DNA from: Pedobacter sp. R20-19
Lineage (GTDB): Bacteria > Bacteroidota > Bacteroidia > Sphingobacteriales > Sphingobacteriaceae
Assembly (NCBI RefSeq): GCF_000708265.2
Contig: NZ_JCKI01000009.1
Span: 62,001-126,000 of the forward strand
DNA length: 64,000 bases
Reading direction: 5' to 3'
Shown here: positions 47,414 to 55,284 of the stretch, one piece after another
How the letters are laid out: every line of letters begins with the position of its first letter
How positions within the stretch are numbered: position 1 is the first letter of the stretch
Made by a program: the position numbers and the translations under genes
Notes under the pieces: model-generated
The model's database searches: none
The model's input: the letters and a program-made list of their open reading frames with translations, nothing else
Told to the model about the DNA's origin: nothing

Positions 47414-48361
47414 ATGATAGCAGATAAAAAAATTTTAATCAGAATGCCGTTTAGTGAGCAATATACTATCACAATAGATTCTGATATTAAAGGTGTGGAT
47501 GTTTATGTTACGTCAAAAGTTCAGTTGAGGTATGATTTTCATGTCTTGAGAATTGATGATGTGGAGGTTGAAGTGCGGCTAGTTCAACTGGATAATGTTC
47601 TTTTAGATGCAAATAACCCGATGATAGCGGAAGTTGCACAAGTAAGCCAGATTTTTGGACGAATGTACAACGAGCTGCACTTGATATTGGATAAATCCGG
47701 CAATGTGAAAGAGGTGCTCAATACAGATTTTATTCTTTCTAAATGGAAGCAGACAAAGGCTGAGATGGAGAAACACATCATGGCTAATGAATACTTGCAG
47801 AACGCGATTATACTTAACGATGCGATTTTTAACGATCCTGAGAAAATAAAAATTGGGGTGCAGGCGAATGAGTTTATTAAAATTTATTTTGGACAGGTCT
47901 TCAATCTAGAGTTGCCTAGTAAGAGTTATGTTAAGGGTACCAATATTTTCAATACCGTTGAGATAGATTGGAAAATGGAAACGGAAAGTTCGCCTGTTTT
48001 GCCACCAAGTAGCCAAATAAAAACAGTAGCGATAACCTCGAGGTGCGAACCAAAGAATACACTTAATAAAGAGTTTTATCAAGCTGCCTATAGTCAGTTT
48101 GAAAATAAGATAGATATTAAACTATTAAATAGCCAGTTGTTTCAACAAGAAACAAGGATGATAGATTACCTCACCGGGAGGGTACTGGAAGCAGAAGTGA
48201 ATAAACAGGAAATTGCCGATGAACAAAGGTTGTATAATAAATTAAGTTATACCTTAAAAAGTGATTCAGGAAGCAAGCCTAGAGCAATTGGAGAAAATCA
48301 GCATACAGAAATTTCTAAAGAGGAAGCAGAGCAAAACTCAAGTAGATTTAAATTTTTTTAA
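47414..48361 (+). CDS. Uncharacterised protein between VgrG and effector, possible adaptor
   Basis: A 315-residue soluble protein that I do not recognise. There is no signal peptide or membrane helix. The first half looks beta-rich (YTITIDSDIKGVDVYVTSKVQL; VEVRLVQLDNVLL), then helical (SKWKQTKAEMEKHIMANEYLQ), and the end is charged (EISKEEAEQNSSRF). It starts 9 bp after vgrG and ends 2 bp before the next gene. In type VI clusters this position, between spike and effector, is typically held by a loading chaperone (DUF4123, DUF1795, DUF2169 or DUF2875 families), but I see no clear match to these, so the adaptor role is inference. Confidence 0.75.
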   Translation: MIADKKILIRMPFSEQYTITIDSDIKGVDVYVTSKVQLRYDFHVLRIDDVEVEVRLVQLDNVLLDANNPMIAEVAQVSQIFGRMYNELHLILDKSGNVKEVLNTDFILSKWKQTKAEMEKHIMANEYLQNAIILNDAIFNDPEKIKIGVQANEFIKIYFGQVFNLELPSKSYVKGTNIFNTVEIDWKMETESSPVLPPSSQIKTVAITSRCEPKNTLNKEFYQAAYSQFENKIDIKLLNSQLFQQETRMIDYLTGRVLEAEVNKQEIADEQRLYNKLSYTLKSDSGSKPRAIGENQHTEISKEEAEQNSSRFKFF

Positions 48362-48363
48362 AA

Positions 48364-48648
48364 ATGATTTACACAGAGAAATACCAATCAGATCATTCAG
48401 CTGTTTTAGAAAAAAACCATTGGGAAAAATCAGTGAAGTTGGGTTTTTGCACCATAATTTTCGGTTCGATTAGTGAAATGCAAGCTGAGAGTAAAAGCCG
48501 GATGCTGATGGTTAAAATGTTTGGAAAATTACCCGAGCAAAAGGGTGAGCGGAGTACGGTTCTGATGTTAGGTTTCAAAACAATAAGATACGGGCGAAGG
48601 ATGAAGATAGGGTGGATCAGCCGTAAACAGATTATCGAAAAGGCTTAA
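48364..48648 (+). CDS. Small uncharacterised protein in the type VI effector cluster
   Basis: A 94-residue basic protein, unrecognised, with no signal peptide. It starts 2 bp after the preceding stop codon and ends 2 bp before the effector start, so all are probably one transcript. Its size and place suggest a small accessory or cochaperone for the effector. Overlapping short frames on both strands are less credible because they break this tight spacing. Confidence 0.6.
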   Translation: MIYTEKYQSDHSAVLEKNHWEKSVKLGFCTIIFGSISEMQAESKSRMLMVKMFGKLPEQKGERSTVLMLGFKTIRYGRRMKIGWISRKQIIEKA

Positions 48649-48650
48649 GT

Positions 48651-50168
48651 ATGGGAAACAAGATCATCACTGAAAAAGATTTTTGGATATGTAGTTGCGG
48701 GGCAGTCCCGGCTCAGTTACAATCACAACAAGAAAGCGTTAAGAAAAAAAGCGGAGAAAAATACATCACTGTAATGGATAAGTCTACCAGTAGTTGGATA
48801 GATTTTGGATGTACCCGTTTGATGTTAATCTACGCAATCATTGCCGCTGCTGTAGTGGTAATTGCTGCAATGACTGTAGCCACAGGGGGTGCTGCGCTCA
48901 TTGCTCTGGGTGCTCTTGCAGGCTTAGCAGGTGCTGCATGGGGCGCAATTGTTGGTAGTCTGTTATGTGGTCAGTTGGCAGCAAAGGCAAGAAAATGGGA
49001 GGGAAGCAAAAACGACTACATCATTCAACAAGTTCATGCCATTTCAGGCGCCCATAAAATGACCTGCCCTGTGGGAGGTACCATAACCTTTGCACCAGAA
49101 ATTAAAAACTGGAGCCAGGCGATAGCGTTAGGTGCTTCTAATTACATAGGTCATTTGATGGAGGGCATGATGGCAGGCGCAGCGATAGGCATGGGTGGTG
49201 CTGCTTTAAGCGGTGGCGCAGGTGCCTTTGCAAGTGGAGGAATACGGGGGCTTGGACAGGCTGCTCTTCAATTTGCTAAGAGTGCACCACTTAACGTAAT
49301 TAAAAATATTGGCGCTACCTTTGGCATTAGCGCGGCTGGTTCAAGTACTACTACTGTGGTAACGACTGCAGCAACTGCCGTTGGTTTACGTAGTCTTACC
49401 GCAACTCAGGCTGGCTTACAACATTATGGTTCTACAGGAGAATCTGGATGGGGGGCAGCAGGAAGAGGTGTATTTGGCATGGAAGAGGGCATGTACCATT
49501 CTGGTGCAAACATTTTAAGTGGTAATGCCGGCTGGCAGGATGTGGCCGGATTAGCATTGTTGCTTTCGCCCGTTCATAAAGCACCTGAAGAACTTAATGC
49601 CAAAAAGAGCGAGCCTGTACAAAATGGTGAGCCAGCTAGAGATGGTGAACAAGGTCAGGATGCTGAACAAAATGTTGCAGACGATGAAAATATAAAACAG
49701 GCCAATAATAATCCTGAAGAAACAACTAAAAACGATGGTGAAGGTGATGCTTATGAATATGGTGCAAATGATCCTATTAAACAAGGATTTGATGATTTAG
49801 CTGCAAAGAGAGAGGAGTTAGGATTACCTAAAGCAGGTAGTTTAGCAGATGCCGCTACATTATCTAAACTTAAAATTGGAGATACAGAATTTAGTGGCAT
49901 AAATAGTAAACTTCAAAATCCAAAAACGAAAATAACATTAAAGGCAAATGCACAAACAAAAACACATGCGGAAGCAGAAGCTGTACAAAAGGCAATTGAT
50001 GCAGGAAAAAAAGGCACAGCCAAAGAAGCGGAGATGTGGACTGATAGGGATGCATGTGACGCATGTGGCAAATATAACGGAATCGGCTCCTTGGCTAGAG
50101 AACTTGGTTTAGAAAGAATAATAGTACATTCGCCTAGCGGGACAAAAACATATTATCCACCAAAATAA
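48651..50168 (+). CDS. Type VI effector: PAAR-like (DUF4280) domain with membrane insert and C-terminal deaminase-like toxin
   Basis: A 505-residue cargo protein. The N-terminus resembles the PAAR-like DUF4280 domain that caps VgrG: CSCGAVP (Cys14, Cys16), DFGC (Cys54), then CGQLAAKARKW (Cys106) and TCPVGGTITF (Cys139). Between Cys54 and Cys106 lies a hydrophobic hairpin (about 56-75 and 79-105), which is unusual. Glycine/alanine-rich hydrophobic stretches (160-305) and an acidic linker (310-375) follow. The last 120 residues look like a cytidine-deaminase-fold toxin: HAE at 439-441 (His439, Glu441) and CDAC at 469-472 (Cys469, Cys472), the zinc and catalytic set. Target, DNA, RNA or nucleotide, is unknown. 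The Imm1-like gene lies 10 bp downstream. Confidence 0.82.
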   Translation: MGNKIITEKDFWICSCGAVPAQLQSQQESVKKKSGEKYITVMDKSTSSWIDFGCTRLMLIYAIIAAAVVVIAAMTVATGGAALIALGALAGLAGAAWGAIVGSLLCGQLAAKARKWEGSKNDYIIQQVHAISGAHKMTCPVGGTITFAPEIKNWSQAIALGASNYIGHLMEGMMAGAAIGMGGAALSGGAGAFASGGIRGLGQAALQFAKSAPLNVIKNIGATFGISAAGSSTTTVVTTAATAVGLRSLTATQAGLQHYGSTGESGWGAAGRGVFGMEEGMYHSGANILSGNAGWQDVAGLALLLSPVHKAPEELNAKKSEPVQNGEPARDGEQGQDAEQNVADDENIKQANNNPEETTKNDGEGDAYEYGANDPIKQGFDDLAAKREELGLPKAGSLADAATLSKLKIGDTEFSGINSKLQNPKTKITLKANAQTKTHAEAEAVQKAIDAGKKGTAKEAEMWTDRDACDACGKYNGIGSLARELGLERIIVHSPSGTKTYYPPK

Positions 50169-50178
50169 TAAATAACAT

Positions 50179-50571
50179 ATGCAACTAGATTTTGATAAAT
50201 GGAACCACAACGTAAATATTGGAAAATCAATTGATTTAACTAATGCTGATTTCTCAATAGTTTTAGAAAAATTTAATCAATTAGATCAGAAACAATTTAC
50301 CCAAATCATATTAGGAGGGGATAACGATCACTTGATTGTTGGCGGTGGTAAAGGGAATTATGTCTGCACATTTTCAACAAATAATAACGATGAATTTTAT
50401 AACTTGATTAATAAAGCTGCTTCTGAAAATGAAGATATAGATATAGTAACAGGTGGGCAGGAGGGAACGTTTCCTGCAACAATAGTTGTAGGGGAAGATG
50501 CTGCTTTAAACGCTCTTAAGTATTATTTTGAAAATCAAAAAATGAATCCAGATTTAACTTGGGAAGAATAA
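50179..50571 (+). CDS. Imm1-like immunity protein
   Basis: A 130-residue soluble acidic protein starting 10 bp after the toxin gene, the standard place for a cognate immunity gene. The pattern ...FTQIILGGDNDHLIVGGGKGNYVCTF... and the LKYYFENQKMNPDLTWEE end resemble the Imm1 family, which accompanies deaminase toxins and includes the DddA immunity protein. It would bind and neutralise the toxin in the producing cell. The family match is by eye. Confidence 0.75.
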   Translation: MQLDFDKWNHNVNIGKSIDLTNADFSIVLEKFNQLDQKQFTQIILGGDNDHLIVGGGKGNYVCTFSTNNNDEFYNLINKAASENEDIDIVTGGQEGTFPATIVVGEDAALNALKYYFENQKMNPDLTWEE

Positions 50572-50783
50572 TAACATTATCTTGGTTTTAAATAGATGCC
50601 AGTAGCATCCCAAAATGTAGCATATGAAGAATTTGAAATTTTAATAGGTTTCTTAATTTAGAAATGACCATAAGAAAATATATTTCTTTAAAAATTCATT
50701 AATACAATAAAATATTTTAGTGATGATTTTAAATATTATATGCGTGGAATAATTTATTAACTTAACAATATTATTAATAATTT

Positions 50784-51341
50784 ATGTTTACAAAATTTAT
50801 AGATACATACGGTAATATAGAAAATAACAAGAGAATTCCAGCTGATGATTTATTACGAATAAAAGGTGATTTATCTCCTGAAATATTTGAGTTACTTGAA
50901 CAAGGGGAAGGAAGTTATATGGACGGATTCCTTTGGGTAGTTAACCCTTTGGAATATACTGATTTAATAAGTGAGGTGTATTTGCCTATAACTTCTCCCT
51001 CAATCTGTTTTGCAAGAGATGCTTTCGGTTGTTTATATCTATGGGAGGATGAAAGCATAATTTTTGTTGATATCATACATACCAAACAAGAGTTGGTTGG
51101 TCGTAAGGCAAATGTCTTTTTTAATCTTAAAATGACCGATATCGGCTTTCTTAACAAAAAAACTTCATTTAAAAATTATCTGAACGCTAAAGAAAGATTA
51201 GGTATGCCAAAAATAGATGAATGCTATGGTTATATTCCTCTTATAGGAATGGGTGGTAGTGAAAATGTAGAGAATTTGGAGAAAGTTAAAATCAAAGAGT
51301 ATATTTCTATTGTATCTCAGGCACTTGGACAAATCCAATAA
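50784..51341 (+). CDS. GAD-like/DUF1851 protein, Tdi1-like immunity protein
   Basis: A 185-residue soluble protein with the layout of the Tdi1 immunity family: an N-terminal GAD-like part (FIDTYG..., LPEIFELLEQ-type, GFLWVVNPLEY) and a C-terminal DUF1851 part (FARDAFGCLYLWEDESIIFVD; ECYGYIPLIGMGG). Tdi1 neutralises the Tde1 DNase effectors. No matching toxin is next to it, so this is probably an orphan or acquired immunity gene. A 212-bp AT-rich gap precedes it. Confidence 0.75.
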   Translation: MFTKFIDTYGNIENNKRIPADDLLRIKGDLSPEIFELLEQGEGSYMDGFLWVVNPLEYTDLISEVYLPITSPSICFARDAFGCLYLWEDESIIFVDIIHTKQELVGRKANVFFNLKMTDIGFLNKKTSFKNYLNAKERLGMPKIDECYGYIPLIGMGGSENVENLEKVKIKEYISIVSQALGQIQ

Positions 51342-51498
51342 TTTAGTTTTGATAGCATATTGGTATGATTAAGTAAGTAAACATTAAAATAGATTAGTGA
51401 ATTTCTTTATGTGTACCTATTGAAAATTCAAAATAATTGCATCAGAATTAAAGGCAAAGTAGCTCATAAATCAGTTAATAAATTTTGTTGAGACAAAT

Positions 51499-52008
51499 AT
51501 GGAATACGAATTACACAAGCTGGCTATTAAAGGTAGTAAACAAAAACTGGAAGAGTTACTGCTATCAGGCGATAAAGATGTAAATGAGAAAAATAATATT
51601 GGTTATAGCCCCTTAGCTTTTGCCATTATAAATGGGCATATTGATGTTGTAAACCTTTTAATCAAATTTGCTGCAGATGTTAACATACAAGATATGGATG
51701 GGAGAAGTCCATTACATTATCTAGGTGATAACAATCCAAATAGTGAAGGTAACCAATTAGAGATAGCCAAGTCATTAATTGAAAATGGAGCAAGCGTATC
51801 GCTATTAGATAAATATAAAAATAATCCATTAATAGCAATCGTATCATACCCAGGTGAAGATGAAGTCAGGATGCCTTTAGTAAAACTTTTACTAGAAAAT
51901 GGTGCGGATATTAACCACCAGAATAAATCAGGTATTAGCGCTCTGGGAATTGCAAAGGATGATAATGATGAGAATTTGATTATACTTCTTGAAAAATATG
52001 CTAAATAA
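51499..52008 (+). CDS. Ankyrin-repeat protein 1
   Basis: A 169-residue soluble protein made of about four to five ankyrin repeats (GYSPLAFAIINGHIDVVNLLIKFAADVNIQ; RSPLHYL...EIAKSLIENGASV; KSGISALGIAKDDN). Ankyrin proteins serve as immunity partners in polymorphic toxin and type VI loci; the position in an immunity run supports this role, but a general protein-binding role cannot be excluded. A related gene follows after 65 bp. Confidence 0.8.
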   Translation: MEYELHKLAIKGSKQKLEELLLSGDKDVNEKNNIGYSPLAFAIINGHIDVVNLLIKFAADVNIQDMDGRSPLHYLGDNNPNSEGNQLEIAKSLIENGASVSLLDKYKNNPLIAIVSYPGEDEVRMPLVKLLLENGADINHQNKSGISALGIAKDDNDENLIILLEKYAK

Positions 52009-52073
52009 TAATTAAATCTTCGAAAGTATTTAATATACTTATTAAGTAAATTCAGTATGTAATCTTTTAAAGA

Positions 52074-52565
52074 ATGAAGAACATAATATTCTCATTATCT
52101 ATGGACGGTAAAGTTTATGATTTGGAAAAAGAGCTTAGGAACGATACTGGAGGAATTAATGACAAAGCGGACCTTGATTATTCTCCTTTGGCAATAGCTG
52201 TGGCTAGAGGACGTAAAGATGTAGTGGAATTACTTTTAGAAAATGGCGCCACACCCAATACGCAAGATCAAAAAGGTAATACACCGCTACATTACACGGG
52301 AGAGTATAATTTCCTAGAGATTGCAAAATTACTGGTTCAGCAAAAAGCTGACCTAAAAATCCAAAATAATTTCGGTAACGAGGCCCTATGGGTAACTGTT
52401 TTTAATGTTAGGGGAAACGATGAAAGATATAACTTGGTGAAATTCTTACTTGAATCTGGTTCAGATCCTAATCATAAAAATACTTCAGGAATGTCACCAT
52501 TAGGATTTGCAGAACAAGTAGAAGACAACAAACTAATCGAAATTTTGAAAGGTAATTTTAATTAG
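52074..52565 (+). CDS. Ankyrin-repeat protein 2
   Basis: A 163-residue ankyrin-repeat protein, a diverged tandem duplicate of the preceding gene (DYSPLAIAVARGRKDVVELLLENGATPNTQ; GNTPLHYTGEYNFLEIAKLLVQQKAD; SGMSPLGFAEQ). The pair ends the type VI cargo island. Being diverged, the two could bind different toxins. Confidence 0.8.
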   Translation: MKNIIFSLSMDGKVYDLEKELRNDTGGINDKADLDYSPLAIAVARGRKDVVELLLENGATPNTQDQKGNTPLHYTGEYNFLEIAKLLVQQKADLKIQNNFGNEALWVTVFNVRGNDERYNLVKFLLESGSDPNHKNTSGMSPLGFAEQVEDNKLIEILKGNFN

Positions 52566-52928
52566 GAGTCTCTTTGGCAAAAAAAGTATGTTTGAACGGC
52601 AAGCTCGTCAGCACTTAAGTTGAAACCAATCAATCCCCTTCACTAACCTTCCGATCTAGACTGCATGCCTAGCCCAGTCAAAGCCCAGTCCTAAGGCATG
52701 ATGGTTGCATTTTATTGCATGTAATTAGTGAAATGGATATTCATGAAAGGTAGCCAAATAAATACAGTCTATTTTCAATCAAAAGTTAAACAGATACCAT
52801 CATTTTTTAAACGAAAAGTCCCATCATCTAGCGCTTTAGAGAATAAAAGTATTCTTTAATGCCCGATTACAATAATTAATTCTTTGTAACAAAACATTAT
52901 TATAAAAATGATGTTACGTTCTAGATTT
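52566..52928. other. Gap between the immunity array and export cassette 2
   Basis: A 363-bp AT-rich stretch with no credible gene. It presumably contains the promoter of export cassette 2. No insertion-site scar or inverted repeat was seen. Confidence 0.5.
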
Positions 52929-53933
52929 ATGAAAAAGCACCACCTCTCCAACAGCCCAACACCCTGGCAGCGGCTCGTCGAAATGCTTCACGCAGAGCGT
53001 TCCACAATCAACTATATTTTTATTTATGCCGGACTCATCGGGATGATTGGACTTTCGCTTCCACTAGGAACAGCAGCCGTTTTTAATCTCTTGTCTAATG
53101 GTTCCATGTATGGATCTACTTACATTTTAATCGCGGCGATTTTAATCGGAATTATTGTTGGTGGCATCTTGTTGCTGGGGCAGCTCAGCCTGGTAGAATT
53201 TCTGGAGCAAAAAATTTTTATCAAGGCCGCACTTGATTTTGCTTACCGGTTACCCAGAATCAAGAAGAAGGAGCTGGAAGGAGAAAATCCACAAGAACTG
53301 GTGAACCGTTTCTTCGATGTGTTAACCATACAAAAAGGCCTCACCAAGCTCTTAATCGATATTGTAGCTGCTGCGGTATTGATATTTTTCAGCGCGATAC
53401 TGCTTTCATTTTATCACCCGGTATTTATCGGATTTGGCATATTTACCATCCTCTGCATCGGCATTATCATCTTTGTTTATTACCGAAGGGGAGTGAACAC
53501 GAGTATAGAAGAATCAGAGTACAAATATGAAGTAGTGGCCTACCTGGAAAATGTAGCTGCTGATTTAGACGCTTACCGTGGTCGATCAGATAAAATGGAT
53601 CAGGTGATGACCATCATAGATGAGATTACCTCCAAATATATTAGTGCAAGAAATGATCACTTCAGTATTTTGAAAAGGTTGTTTGCCAGTGCAGTAGTAT
53701 TGCGAACCATTTTAATGGGCGGTTTGTTGCTGATGGGATCTTATTTTGTGGTGCAACGGCAAATGACTTTTGGTCAGTTTGTGGCTGCCGAGGTAATCAT
53801 TGTGCAGATTTCTTATGCGGTAGAAAAACTCATGACCAGCTTAAATACCGTATTCGATATGGTTACCGGAAGTGAAAAACTTGCTGTGGTTACTGATCTG
53901 GAAATAGAGGAAGGAGCGCAGGAAAATGGTTAA
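52929..53933 (+). CDS. ABC exporter transmembrane protein lacking its ATPase domain, export cassette 2
   Basis: The paralogue of the gene at 28909-29913, of exactly the same length (334 residues) and colinear without gaps; about three quarters of positions agree by eye. The ATG at 52929 (MKKHHLSNSPTPWQRL) fits copy 1; an in-frame ATG at 52908 adds seven residues. Six membrane helices and the segment EESEYKYEVVAYLENVAADL are conserved. It also ends at LAVVTDLEIEEGAQENG with no nucleotide-binding domain, and the HlyD gene overlaps its end by 8 bp, as in copy 1. Two independent copies with the same end argue that this is a stable form and not a broken gene. Confidence 0.82.
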   Translation: MKKHHLSNSPTPWQRLVEMLHAERSTINYIFIYAGLIGMIGLSLPLGTAAVFNLLSNGSMYGSTYILIAAILIGIIVGGILLLGQLSLVEFLEQKIFIKAALDFAYRLPRIKKKELEGENPQELVNRFFDVLTIQKGLTKLLIDIVAAAVLIFFSAILLSFYHPVFIGFGIFTILCIGIIIFVYYRRGVNTSIEESEYKYEVVAYLENVAADLDAYRGRSDKMDQVMTIIDEITSKYISARNDHFSILKRLFASAVVLRTILMGGLLLMGSYFVVQRQMTFGQFVAAEVIIVQISYAVEKLMTSLNTVFDMVTGSEKLAVVTDLEIEEGAQENG

Positions 53934-55284
53934 TAGAACAAAGAAAATTATCGAAAAAAAGATAGAAGAACATGCTTTATTATCTAAAGCAAAACTCATT
54001 TCCTCCAATGGCCCCAGGTTACTAGGCAGGGTGATGATCGGTGTATTGATCCTCTTCATTATCATCTTGCTTTTGCCCTGGAGGCAAACCATATCCGGAC
54101 GCGGAATCGTTACGGCTTTACGGCCGGAAGATAGGCCACAAACCATCCAAAATCAAATTGGTGGTAGAATAGAACATTGGGCCGTTCGGGAAGGGCAGGA
54201 GGTGAAAAAAGGTGATACCATTTTAATTCTTTCAGAAACAAACCAATCCTATTTTAATCCGGATCTTCCAGATAGGTTGAATGAACAACTGGCTGCCAAG
54301 AAAGGAAGTGAGATGGCTGCTGAACAAAAAATCTCAGCAACAGACGCACAGATTAGTGCCTTAAGTAATGGTTTAAGGATTCAATTATCTGCCGCTGAAA
54401 ATAATGTGGTGCAAGCACGTAATACAGTAAGAATAGATAGTGCAGAGCTGGTTGCGGTGAAAAACTATTATCAAACCAGTAAGGCCAGATTAGAACGCTA
54501 TGAAGTTGGGTATAAAAACGGACTTTTTTCACTCACCGATATTGAAACACGTCGGTTGAAACTTCAGGAAGACAAGGCCAAGGAAGTCAGTCAGGAGAAT
54601 AAACTCAACAGTTCAAGGCAAAGTTTGGCCAATGCCTATATCGAGTTGGATAACATCCGTGCAAAATACAGCCAGTCGCTGGCATCAGCACAATCAGATA
54701 AAAGTTCCGCGCTTTCTGGGAAAGCTTCCGTAAAAGAAGAGATCGCAAAGTTAAGAAACGAAATGTCTAACGTAAACATCAGGCGTGGATTGTACGTGGT
54801 CAGGGCACCCCAGGATGGTTACATCGTAAAAACCCTTAAAGCCGGAATCGGAGAGAATATTAAAGAAGGAGAATCGGTTGCAACCCTTCAGCCGCTCTCC
54901 CCATTGGTAGCTGCAGAAATATATGTTGATGCCATGGATGTTCCGCTCATTCTGGATAGCAGCAATGTGCGCCTGCAGTTTGAAGGTTGGCCATCGGTAC
55001 AATTCTCCGGCTGGCCATCAGTTGCCATCGGTACTTTTGCCGGGAAGGTTTCTGTAATTGATCGGGTAAGTACAGATGGTAAATACCGTGTGTTGGTGAG
55101 GCAGCCTAATCAAACCCCTAAAAACGACGAACCCTGGCCAATCCAGCTCCGTCAGGGTTCAGGAGTATACGGGAGGGTAATTTTAAGAACAGTTCCGGTT
55201 TGGTATGAAATCTGGCGGCAGTTAAATGGCTTTCCCCCGAGTTTGGATAAAGCACCTACAGCAGAAAATATCAATAACAAATGA
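53926..55284 (+). CDS. HlyD-type periplasmic adaptor, export cassette 2
   Basis: A 452-residue adaptor colinear with the one at 27552-28916. Membrane helix about 41-57 (MIGVLILFIIILLLPW), lipoyl half motifs (IGGRIEHWAVREGQEVKKGD and RAPQDGYIVKTLKAGIGENIKEGE), a coiled-coil hairpin (about 120-275) with ISATDAQISALSNG, and the common end RQGSGVYGRVILRTVPVWYEIWRQ. Overlaps the ABC gene by 8 bp and the TolC gene by 4 bp (ATGA), so translation is coupled. Confidence 0.9.
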   Translation: MVNRTKKIIEKKIEEHALLSKAKLISSNGPRLLGRVMIGVLILFIIILLLPWRQTISGRGIVTALRPEDRPQTIQNQIGGRIEHWAVREGQEVKKGDTILILSETNQSYFNPDLPDRLNEQLAAKKGSEMAAEQKISATDAQISALSNGLRIQLSAAENNVVQARNTVRIDSAELVAVKNYYQTSKARLERYEVGYKNGLFSLTDIETRRLKLQEDKAKEVSQENKLNSSRQSLANAYIELDNIRAKYSQSLASAQSDKSSALSGKASVKEEIAKLRNEMSNVNIRRGLYVVRAPQDGYIVKTLKAGIGENIKEGESVATLQPLSPLVAAEIYVDAMDVPLILDSSNVRLQFEGWPSVQFSGWPSVAIGTFAGKVSVIDRVSTDGKYRVLVRQPNQTPKNDEPWPIQLRQGSGVYGRVILRTVPVWYEIWRQLNGFPPSLDKAPTAENINNK

